Shown here piece by piece: positions 1-5,290 of a stretch of 5,290 bases of DNA (positions are counted from its first letter, which is position 1; the number at the start of each line of letters is the position of its first letter). The DNA comes from Flavobacteriales bacterium. Its GTDB lineage: Bacteria > Bacteroidota > Bacteroidia > Flavobacteriales_D > Sanyastnellaceae. The position numbers were made by a program, and so were the translations under genes. The stretch is from assembly GCA_011524845.1 (NCBI GenBank), contig WTJL01000101.1, positions 1 to 5,290 on the forward strand. Reading direction: 5' to 3'. Under the pieces are notes generated by a model. The model saw nothing but the letters and a program-made list of their open reading frames with translations, was not told the origin of the DNA and made no database searches.

Positions 1-3000
1 GGCGCCATCGACGGTTGCGGAGTGTGCAACGGTGACGGATCGACCTGCACAGGTTGCGCCGACCCCGCTGCAAGCAACTACGACGAAAACAACATTTTTG
101 CAGACAACGGTCAGTGTCTCTACGCCACCACGTTCAACGTGGACATGAGCTGCTTCGACAATGCAGGTGCAAGCCTCAACGGTGCGGCAAGCTTCAACGA
201 AGTGTTCGTGACCGGCCCCATCTTCGGATGGGCAGCCAACGACGGCTACAACCAATTGTTGGACGCCGACGGTGACGGCATTTACTCTGTGACCCTCGAC
301 TTCCCTGCGGGAGACGTGGAATACAAGTACGCCATCGACGGGTTCTCTGATCAGGAGCAGTTGGTGGACGACATGCAGAACGGTGCAGACTGTGCACCCA
401 TCACGGACTTTGCTGGTTACGCCAACCGTCAGGTTGCTGCGGGTTCAACCACCAACGATACGTACGGAAGCTGTTCTACCTGTGCCGACCAAGTTCAGCC
501 TGTGAACGTGACGTTCCAGGTGGACATGAACCAGTACGCTGAGCCATACGCATTCGGCGGTGTGTTCGTCAACGGTGGATTCAACGGATGGTGTGGCGGA
601 TGCAACCCCATGAACGACGACGATGCCGATGGCATTTGGACGTTGACCTTGCCTTTGATGCCAGGTACCATTGAGTACAAGTTCACTTTGGACGGATGGA
701 ACTACCAGGAGGAATTTGCTGGTGGTGAGTCTTGCACGTCTACCATTGACGGCTTCACCAACCGCACCCTCACGTTCGACGCAGAGACCACCTTGCCCGC
801 AGTGTGCTGGGAGTCTTGCGACGTGTGTCCTGAAATCTCTGATGTGTTGGGTTGCATGGACGAAAGCGCCAACAACTACAACCCTGACGCCACTGTGGAG
901 CCTGAGAACTCTTGCTTGTACGACGTGACGTTGTCAGTGGACGTGTCTCAAACCACCTTCACTTCAGTGTCTCTCGCAGGCACGTTCAACGGTTGGAACA
1001 ACGGATCCAACTTCATGGACGACAGCGACGGTGACGGAGTGTACACCATCACAGTCTCGATGACTGCAGGTGCACAGGAATACAAGTTCTTGGGCAACGG
1101 CGACTGGGCCTTGGCCGAGCAGTTTGACGGTTCTGAGTCTTGCACGACTCCTCCTGCCGAGTTTGTGAACCGCGTGATCACGGTGGAAGGACCCACGGTG
1201 GCAGAGACAGTGTGCTACAACACGTGTTCTGCCTGCGTGCCTGACGCCATCCTTGGTTGCACGGACGCTTCTGCCAACAACTACAACGCGGACGCGGACA
1301 CGGACGACAACTCTTGTGTCTACAGCACCACGTTCAACGTGGACATGAGCTGTGCAGGTGTCGACTTCGACGAAGTCTTCGTGACTGGTCCTCTCTGGGG
1401 CTGGCCTGCCAACGCTGGTTTCAACCAGTTGTTGGACGGTGACGGCGACGGCATCTACAGCGTGACCATCGAAACGCCTGCTGGCGACATCGAGTACAAG
1501 TACGCCATCAACGGGTTTGCCGATCAGGAGAACTTGATTGACGACATGCAGAACGGCGCGTCTTGTGCCCCTGTGACGGACTACTTCGGCTACGCCAACC
1601 GCTTGACGCCTTCTGGCAGCACCACCAACGACACGTACGGCAGCTGCGAGGCTTGCCCAGAGGACGTGGAGGGCTGCATCGACGAGACGGCGTGCAACTA
1701 CGATCCTGCTGCCACGGTTCAGGCCTTTGTGTCTGTGGGTGGAGGTCAGTTGAGCATCGAGCTCACTGCCGGATCTTACCCAGGTGAAATTTCTTGGAGC
1801 TTGAATGGTGTGGACTACGGTGCGCCGTACTCTGGCATCATCGACCTCGAGCCAGGCCTGTACACCATTGCTGGTTCAGACTCGTGGGGTGACGGATGGA
1901 ATGGTGCGACCATGACCATCACTGACCTCGGATCTGGCACAGAGTACAGCCTTGTTGTTGAGGCTTCTGAAGGCTCTGTGGACGTGGAGGTGACTGGAGC
2001 TGTGGCTTCAACGTGTGAGTACGAGTCTTGCGCCGGTTGTACCGACGAGACAGCGTGCAACTACGACGCCGACGCGACGCTTGACGACGGTTCTTGTGAG
2101 GCGCCTGACGCCTTGACCGGTTGCGGCGACACTTGCTTGGACGGAGGTGTGCTCTACGAGTTCAACATTTCTGACCAGTACAGCGACGGCATGTGCTGCG
2201 CTTACGGAGAAGGTTCTTACAGCATTGTGTTGGACGGCGACACCATCGCCACGGGCGGTGACTTCGGTGCAAGCGCCACAGAGCGTTTCTGCGCACCTGC
2301 AACGTCTTGCATCCAGATTGTGATGGTTGCTGACAACTACCCAGGTGAGCAGACGTGGAGTGTGACTGCCGATGGGGTGGAAGTGCTCGGCGCTGGCCTC
2401 GACGGTTCAACTGCAACGTACTTCTTGGGCGAATGTGCTCCTGGTTGTACGGATGAAGCAGCATGCAACTACGACGCCGATGCCCTCGTGGACGACGGTT
2501 CTTGCCTCGAGCTCGACGCTTGCGGTGAGTGCGGCGGTTCCGGTGTGGACACCGACGGCGACGGCGTGTGCGACGCGGAAGAAATTGCGGGTTGCCAGGA
2601 TGAAACGGCATGCAACTACGATCCAGCTGCCACGGACCCCGTTCCTGCGAGCGGATTGAACATCGTGTTGACGGCCGGTTCTTGGCCCTCAGAGATCTCA
2701 TGGACCTTGAACGGTGAGAGCTACGGCGCGCCATTCGACGGCTTCGTGGAACTCGCTCCTGGTGCGTACACCATTGAAGGTGCCGACTCTTACGGCGACG
2801 GCTGGAACGGTGCGGAGATGACCATCGTGGACGGAGCGTCTGGCACGTCTTACAGCTTCTCTGTGAGCGGTGCATCAGGTGCCATTGACGTGGAAGTGAC
2901 GGGTGCAGAAGGTTGTACCTACGCTCCTGACTACTACGAGTGTGACGGCGAAACTTGTGTGAATGACACCGACGGCGACGGCGTGTGTGATGAGCTCGAG

Positions 3001-5290
3001 ATCGAAGGTTGTGTGGTGCCAACGGCCTGCAACTACAACCCCAACGCCACGGACCTCGTTCCTTGTGTCTACCCAGACGCTGGCTACAACTGTGACGGTA
3101 CCTGCATCGGTGATGCGGACGGTGACGGTGTGTGCGACGCCAACGAAATTGTTGGATGTCAGGACAGCACGGCTTGCAACTACGACGCCACGGCGACGGA
3201 TGCTGGCGAGTGTGACTTCACGAGCTGCCTCGGTTGTACAGACAGCCTCGCCTGCAACTACGACGAGACGGCCACTCAGGAAGATGGATCTTGCGACTAC
3301 TGCTCTTGCGCGTCTGACGCCGCAGGTGGACAGGGCGGATTCAACTTGAGCGTGGAAACCCACGCTGAAGGTGGTGTGTTTGGATTGACAACGTACCGCG
3401 TGTACGTGACGACGCCTGACAGCGCTGACTTCGTGTCTGCCATCGCGGGTGACGAAATCAACCCATCCTACCTCCGCACGAGCACGAGCTTCTATCAGAA
3501 CGCGCTCGGTGGTTTGACCGCAGACATGATCAACCCCTTGTTCTTCGGTGCATTCCCAGAGCTTGCCTACGACAGCTGGTTGACCATCGGCATCGAGTCT
3601 GCGCCAATGCCTGGCGACGGAACGGCTGCAGTGACCTTGGCTCAGGCCGCAGGTGACACGTGGGCGACCGACTTCGAAGCGGGTCAGAACCTCGAAATGA
3701 ACAGCTTCTTCGGCGGTTCATGGTTCACGACCAACCTCGTCAGCAACGGTGTGGCCGGTGCAGACAAGAAAGTCCTCGTGGCTCAGTTGACCACCGACGG
3801 AACGTTGACAGGTCAGTTGTACGTGCAGGTGTTCCCACTCGGTGTGGGCGCCAACGCAGAGTACTTGACGCTCAGCTTCGGCAGCAGCTCTTGCGGTTGC
3901 ACGGACGAAGCGGCTTGCAACTACAACGACGGTGCGCAGTACGACGACGGTTCTTGCTACTACGCAGAGCAGTTCTACGGCTGTGACGGTGCGTGCTTGA
4001 ACGACCTCGACGGCGACGGCATTTGCGATGAACTCGAAATTGCTGGATGTCAGGATGCTGAGGCTTGCAACTACGACGCAGAAGCCACCGACGACGATGG
4101 CAACTGTGAGTACGTCGAGCCCACCTTGTTGCCAGGTGACGCACCTGCGTGCGGTCTCTTCTTCAGCGGCTACGCTGAGGGGTCAAGCAACAACAAGTTC
4201 CTCGAGATCTTCAACCCAACCGCGGACGCCATCAGCCTCGACGGCTATGCGTTCCCGAACGTAAGCAACGCGCCCAACGTTCCCGGTGAGTACGAATTCT
4301 GGAACACCTTCACTGCTGGTGCAGTGATCGCTCCAGGCGACGTGTATGTGATTGCGCACGGTTCTGCCGACCCAGCCATCTTGGCTGAGGCTGACCAAAC
4401 GTTCACGTACCTCTCGAACGGTGACGACGGCTTCATGCTCGTGATGGGCACCCAGGATGACTTCATCCAAATCGACGCCATCGGTGACTGGAACGGCGAT
4501 CCCGGATCTGGTTGGGACGTTGCGGGTGTGTCTGCTGGCACGAAGGATCACAGCTTGATCCGCAAGTCTGACATCACCAGCGGAAACGGTGGCGATTGGA
4601 CCGCATCAGCGGGCACGGATGCCGACGACAGCGAGTGGATTGTCCTCGAAATCAACGACTGGACTGGACTCGGAAGCCACGACTTCACAGGCTCTTGTGA
4701 AGGAGGCAACTACGCCGTGGTCTACGACTGTGACGGGGTGTGCTTGAACGACGCCGACGGCGACGGTGTGTGTGACGAGTTGGAGATTGCAGGCTGCACT
4801 GACAGTGGTGCTTGCAACTACGACAGCGCTGCCACCGACGACGACAGCTCTTGTGAGTACCTCACTTGCGCAGGTTGTACCGACGCTGAGGCGTGCAACT
4901 ACGACGAGTCTGCCACAATCGAAGACGGTTCTTGCACTTACGCAGAAGCCTTCTACGACTGCGATGGCAACTGCTTGAACGACTTGAACATGAACGGCAT
5001 CTGCGACGAGTTGGAGATCTTGGGTTGCACTTACCCAGCGGCCTGCAACTACGACATGGACGCCAACGTGGACGACGGCCAGTGTGACTTCAGCTGCTTG
5101 TTGACCGGTTGTACCGACAGCGAGGCAGTGAACTTCGACGCTGCTGCGACCACAGACGACGGTTCTTGTCTGTACGTGGGTTGCTTGGATCCAGAAGGAC
5201 TCGACTACGACCCAACGGCCAACTACCCAGGTGGCTGTGATTACCCAGACCCATGCCCAGGTGACTTCACCGGCGATGGCGAGGTGGACG
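1..5290 (+). CDS. Giant modular secreted Cys-rich repeat protein, internal fragment (partial at both ends)
   Basis: Frame 1 is open throughout, giving 1763 codons with no stop and no credible internal start, so both termini lie outside the window. The product has about 100 cysteines, 17 short Cys repeats, six DGDG-type linkers and nine larger domains. In order these are four glycogen-binding-like sandwiches (41-552), a GDGWNGA domain (574-671), a GDGMCC domain (708-812), a second GDGWNGA domain (881-971), an unnamed domain (1101-1298) and an LTD domain (1384-1566). A dockerin-like loop begins at 1752. Such proteins in marine Bacteroidota are normally exported by Sec and often anchored or released through type IX secretion; neither signal peptide nor C-terminal sorting domain is in view, so export is inferred from the disulfide-rich composition. 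Likely role: surface display, adhesion or glycan binding; no catalytic motif was seen. Lys plus Arg total only 17. Eukaryotic algal origin is a weaker alternative, disfavoured by 5.3 kb without an intron. Confidence 0.96.
7..117 (+). repeat. DGCGVCNGDG motif followed by Cys repeat R1
   Basis: Residues 3-16 read IDGCGVCNGDGSTC, the tail of a short motif that commonly precedes this repeat family in Bacteroidota proteins. R1 (18-39) follows as GCADPAASNYD and ends in DNGQC. The middle cysteine of the usual ACNYD is replaced by Ser (ASNYD), as it is by Asn in R2 and R3. Starting mid-motif implies that more such modules lie upstream. Confidence 0.85.
121..483 (+). other. Domain D1: glycogen/starch-binding-like beta-sandwich
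   Basis: Residues 41-161. The order is TTFNVDMSC, VFVTGPIFGW (Trp77), an acidic DADGDGIY loop (88-95), then VEYKYAIDG (106-114) and a terminal SCSTC. This matches the plan of AMPK/CBM48-like and SusE-like sandwiches, in which a GxFNGW strand, a D-rich turn and a YKF-DG hairpin carry the sugar-contacting aromatic and Lys residues. The canonical FNGW is replaced by IFGW, so ligand binding is uncertain. C51 and C131 are likely disulfide partners. D4 is its close duplicate; relative to D4, D1 has nine extra residues just after C51. Confidence 0.7.
502..828 (+). other. Domain D2: glycogen/starch-binding-like beta-sandwich
   Basis: Residues 168-276, following D1 directly with no Cys repeat between. 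VTFQVDM opens the domain. GGFNGW (Trp197) is followed by an unusual CGGC pair (198, 201), then DDDADGIW and EYKFTLDGW (225-233). It closes with GGESCTSTIDGFTNR and the cysteine cluster CWESCDVC. The retained NGW and YKF-DGW signatures make it, with D3, the best candidate for real carbohydrate binding. The fold call is by motif only. Confidence 0.72.
850..915 (+). repeat. Cys repeat R2
   Basis: Residues 284-305, GCMDESANNYNPDA then PENSC. It has the two outer cysteines but Asn in place of the central Cys of ACNYD. It leads directly into domain D3 through CLYDVT, the same junction used by R1 into D1 and R3 into D4. Confidence 0.88.
916..1236 (+). other. Domain D3: glycogen/starch-binding-like beta-sandwich
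   Basis: Residues 306-412. Motifs in order are VTLSVDVS, LAGTFNGWNNG (Trp332), MDDSDGDGVYT, EYKFLGNGDW (360-369), then GSESCTTPPAEFVNR and CYNTCSAC. It is the closest of the four to the textbook GTFNGW plus YKF pattern and pairs with D2 through the shared SESC / GESC and FxNR segments, while D1 and D4 form another pair. Confidence 0.75.
1255..1317 (+). repeat. Cys repeat R3
   Basis: Residues 419-439, GCTDASANNYNADAD then DDNSC. The central Cys is again Asn. Together R1-R3 form a sub-type, found only next to the sandwich domains, that lacks the middle cysteine. Confidence 0.88.
1321..1656 (+). other. Domain D4: glycogen/starch-binding-like beta-sandwich, duplicate of D1
   Basis: Residues 441-552. 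TTFNVDMSC, VFVTGPLWGW, DGDGDGIY, IEYKYAING, DDMQNGASC, GYANR, GSTTNDTYGSC and a final CEAC. Aligned by hand without gaps from VFVTGP onward, 70 of 94 residues match D1. At DNA level 26 bases from 127 recur at 1327. The duplication must therefore be more recent than the split from D2 and D3. Confidence 0.72.
1672..1719 (+). repeat. Cys repeat R4, first half (interrupted)
   Basis: Residues 558-573, GCIDETACNYDPAATV. The expected DDGSC ending is missing. The sequence runs instead into a 98-residue domain, and the repeat appears to resume at CEYESCAGC (672-680). This is the first copy with the full ACNYD cysteine. Confidence 0.85.
1720..2013 (+). other. GDGWNGA domain, copy A, inserted in repeat R4
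   Basis: Residues 574-671, with no cysteine. Core LSIELTAGSYPGEISWSLNG, then YGAPYSG, LEPGLYTI, DSWGDGWNGA (627-636), MTITD and VDVEVTGA. A beta-sandwich is likely from the alternating pattern. I know the NYPGE...W and D-GDG-WNGA pairing as a recurrent module in secreted proteins of marine Bacteroidota and some algae, without an established function. The Asp/Gly-rich GDG loop could bind calcium. Copy B (886-969) aligns without gaps, 54 of 84 residues identical. Confidence 0.65.
2014..2097 (+). repeat. End of R4 plus Cys repeat R5
   Basis: CEYESCAGC (672-680) restores the normal ending of R4 and joins directly to R5 (679-699), GCTDETACNYDADA then DDGSC. R5 is a near-consensus three-cysteine copy. 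Confidence 0.88.
2122..2436 (+). other. GDGMCC domain with halves in swapped order
   Basis: Residues 708-812. The first part reads LYEFNISDQYSDGMCCAYG, then GSYSIVLDGDTIATGGDFG and ends at C764. This is the D-x-GDG-xCC-YG-x-GSY pattern of a secreted module found in marine Bacteroidota and algae. The second part (770-812) reads CIQIVMVADNYPGEQTW then TYFLGEC and resembles the N-terminal half of the GDGWNGA domains (LTAGSYPGEISW). In copies A and B the YPGE half precedes the GDG half; here it follows. C708/C712, C732/C733, C764, C770 and C812 could form internal disulfides. Function unknown. Confidence 0.6.
2443..2505 (+). repeat. Cys repeat R6
   Basis: Residues 815-835, GCTDEAACNYDADA then DDGSC. 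It is a consensus copy, almost identical in protein to R5, directly after the GDGMCC domain. Confidence 0.9.
2512..2595 (+). other. Linker L1: DTDGDGVCD calcium-binding-like segment
   Basis: Residues 838-865. LDACGECGGSG resembles the CGVCxGDG motif at the start of the window, and then DTDGDGVCDAEEIAGC resembles a thrombospondin type 3-like Asp loop. It joins the two linker styles in one segment. The Asp spacing (850, 852, 854, 858) fits calcium coordination, which is inference. Confidence 0.65.
2590..2640 (+). repeat. Cys repeat R7, first half (interrupted)
   Basis: Residues 864-880, GCQDETACNYDPAATDP. As in R4 the DDGSC ending is absent and a GDGWNGA domain follows. The repeat resumes at C972 (CTYAPDYYECDG). 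R4 and R7 share the ETACNYDPAAT stretch. Confidence 0.83.
2641..2913 (+). other. GDGWNGA domain, copy B, inserted in repeat R7
   Basis: Residues 881-971, free of cysteine. LNIVLTAGSWPSEISWTLNG, YGAPFDG, LAPGAYTI, DSYGDGWNGA (929-938), MTIVD and IDVEVTGA. Gap-free alignment with copy A and an identical ending DVEVTGA point to duplication within the gene. Confidence 0.65.
2914..3066 (+). repeat. End of R7, linker L2 and Cys repeat R8
   Basis: C972 closes R7. L2 (978-1004) is YYECDGETCVND then TDGDGVCDELEIEGC, a calcium-binding-like Asp loop. R8 (1003-1022) is GCVVPTACNYNPNATDLVPC, a slightly divergent copy that lacks the usual Asp after GC and ends in VPC in place of DDGSC. Confidence 0.82.
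3082..3294 (+). repeat. Linker L3 and Cys repeats R9 and R10
   Basis: L3 (1028-1053) is GYNCDGTCIGDADGDGVCDA then NEIVGC. R9 (1052-1071) is GCQDSTACNYDATATDAGEC, one residue short near its end. CDFTSCLGC joins it to R10 (1078-1098), GCTDSLACNYDETA then EDGSC. The linker-repeat-repeat order recurs at 4720-4935. Confidence 0.87.
3301..3894 (+). other. Unnamed cysteine-free domain between R10 and R11
   Basis: Residues 1101-1298. After CSCASDAAGGQGG the segment 1113-1297 has no cysteine: FNLSVETHAEGG, GLTTYRVYVTTPDSADFVSA, INPSYLRTSTSFYQNALGG, INPLFFGAFPELAYDSWLTI, GDTWATDFEAGQNL and AGADKKVLVAQLTTDGTLTG. The alternating hydrophobic pattern suggests a beta-rich globular fold. I have the impression of similar TYRxYV...SAIxGDE...NPLFF...PxxAYDSWLTIG segments in other Bacteroidota secreted proteins, but cannot name a family. 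It holds four of the 17 basic residues of the window. Confidence 0.5.
3895..4107 (+). repeat. Cys repeat R11, linker L4 and Cys repeat R12
   Basis: R11 (1299-1319) is GCTDEAACNYNDGAQY then DDGSC. L4 (1325-1350) is FYGCDGACLND then LDGDGICDELEIAGC. R12 (1349-1369) is GCQDAEACNYDAEA then DDDGNC. This is the standard alternating unit of about 50 residues. Confidence 0.88.
4150..4698 (+). other. Lamin-tail-like (LTD) domain
   Basis: Residues 1384-1566. CGLFFSGYAEGSSNNKFLEI is followed by FNPTADAISLDGYAF, WNTFTAGAVIAPGDVYVIAH, GDDGFMLVM, IDAIGDWNGDPGSGWDVAG, HSLIRKSDIT, and W...DWTGLGSHDF. The run ISEY-like strand, KFLEIFNP, ISLDGY, IAPGDVYVIAH, and the closing SLIRK / WTGLGSHxF are hallmarks of bacterial LTD domains, an immunoglobulin-like fold often attached to secreted nucleases and cell-surface proteins, where it is thought to act in binding or anchoring. 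No nuclease domain accompanies it here. C1384 and C1566 bracket it and may pair. Confidence 0.88.
4720..4935 (+). repeat. Linker L5 and Cys repeats R13 and R14
   Basis: L5 (1574-1599) is VYDCDGVCLND then ADGDGVCDELEIAGC. R13 (1598-1618) is GCTDSGACNYDSAA then DDDSSC. CEYLTCAGC links it to R14 (1625-1645), GCTDAEACNYDESA then EDGSC. The CAGC joint equals that between R4 and R5. Confidence 0.9.
4951..5238 (+). repeat. Degenerate linker L6 and Cys repeats R15, R16 and R17
   Basis: L6 (1651-1676) is FYDCDGNCLND then LNMNGICDELEILGC; the DGDG loop of the other linkers is changed to NMNG. R15 (1675-1695) is GCTYPAACNYDMDA ending DDGQC. R16 (1703-1723) is GCTDSEAVNFDAAA ending DDGSC, with Val in place of the central Cys and Phe in place of Tyr. 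R17 (1727-1746) is GCLDPEGLDYDPTANYPGGC, the most divergent copy. Conservation falls off towards the end of the array. Confidence 0.82.
5254..5290 (+). other. Start of a dockerin-like calcium loop (cut by window end)
   Basis: Residues 1752-1763 are CPGDFTGDGEVD. The DxxGDGxVD pattern fits the first calcium-binding half of a dockerin type I-like segment, which in Bacteroidota often follows a Cys and Pro near the C-terminus, ahead of the type IX sorting domain. Only one loop and no helix can be seen, so the call is tentative. Confidence 0.45.

Noticed and set aside
145..147. In-frame ATG codons such as Met49 as possible gene starts
   Set aside because: They lie within conserved domain motifs (NVDMS) with matching sequence upstream and no ribosome-binding site, so the gene must begin before the window.
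1720..2013. Interrupted repeat R4 considered as the scar of a mobile element
   Set aside because: The insert keeps the frame, encodes a recognisable module, recurs in R7, and shows no terminal inverted repeats or target duplication by eye.
2162..3022. Open frame of 286 codons on the - strand
   Set aside because: Its translation is a low-complexity string of Arg, His and Ser, the expected reverse-complement shadow of a Gly/Asp/Cys-rich repeat gene. The + strand frame here has clear domain motifs.
2512..3159. DGDG linkers considered as EF-hand domains
   Set aside because: The cysteines within and beside the loop and the lack of flanking helices fit thrombospondin type 3-like or similar extracellular loops better.
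2372..3349. Thr-rich open frames on the + strand in another frame
   Set aside because: Periodic Thr/Ala strings such as ATTTPT come from reading the CNYD repeats out of frame.
2875..3363. Open frame of 162 codons on the - strand
   Set aside because: The Val/Ala/Thr-rich translation mirrors the DGDGVCD linkers and repeats of the + strand; no domain or start context supports it.
1672..5238. Regularly spaced short repeats considered as a CRISPR array
   Set aside because: The repeats are conserved at protein level, keep the reading frame, vary in DNA sequence and have spacing set by protein modules.

Overview
The whole window is the inside of one very large protein-coding gene on the + strand. 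Frame 1 is open from the first base to the last (1763 complete codons plus one base), with neither a start nor a stop codon of its own. There is no intergenic DNA, RNA gene, mobile element, promoter or terminator in view. The protein is a mosaic of small extracellular modules held together by a cysteine-rich repeat of about 21 residues, reading roughly GCxDxxACNYDxxA then DDGSC. I count 17 copies, two of them split by an inserted domain. Such repeats are known to me from giant secreted proteins of marine Bacteroidota (Flavobacteriales). Codon use is strongly biased (AAC, TAC, TTC and GAC, with TTG and CTC for Leu) and G+C is above 50% by eye, so a high-G+C marine Flavobacteriales lineage is the best guess. 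Taxonomy and secretion route (Sec plus type IX secretion) are inference, because both ends of the protein lie outside the window.

Layout by residue number of the in-frame translation. Residues 1-39 hold the end of a DGCGVCNGDG-type motif and repeat R1. Residues 41-552 hold four beta-sandwich domains resembling glycogen/starch-binding modules (D1-D4), separated by repeats R2 and R3. Residues 558-972 hold repeats R4-R7 carrying two copies of a domain with a GDGWNGA motif and, between them, a related domain with GDGMCC whose halves appear in swapped order. Residues 978-1098 alternate DGDGVCD calcium-binding-like linkers with repeats R8-R10. Residues 1101-1298 are a cysteine-free domain I cannot name. 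Residues 1299-1369 hold R11, a linker and R12. Residues 1384-1566 are a lamin-tail-like (LTD) domain. Residues 1574-1746 hold linkers and R13-R17. The window ends in CPGDFTGDGEVD, which looks like the start of a dockerin-like calcium loop.

The parts suggest a long, rigid, disulfide-rich and calcium-stabilised extracellular protein that displays carbohydrate-binding-like domains. No catalytic domain is visible. I see no defence, regulatory or RNA system. The interesting content is architectural: domains inserted inside the cysteine repeats, apparent domain permutation, block duplication, and near absence of Lys and Arg.
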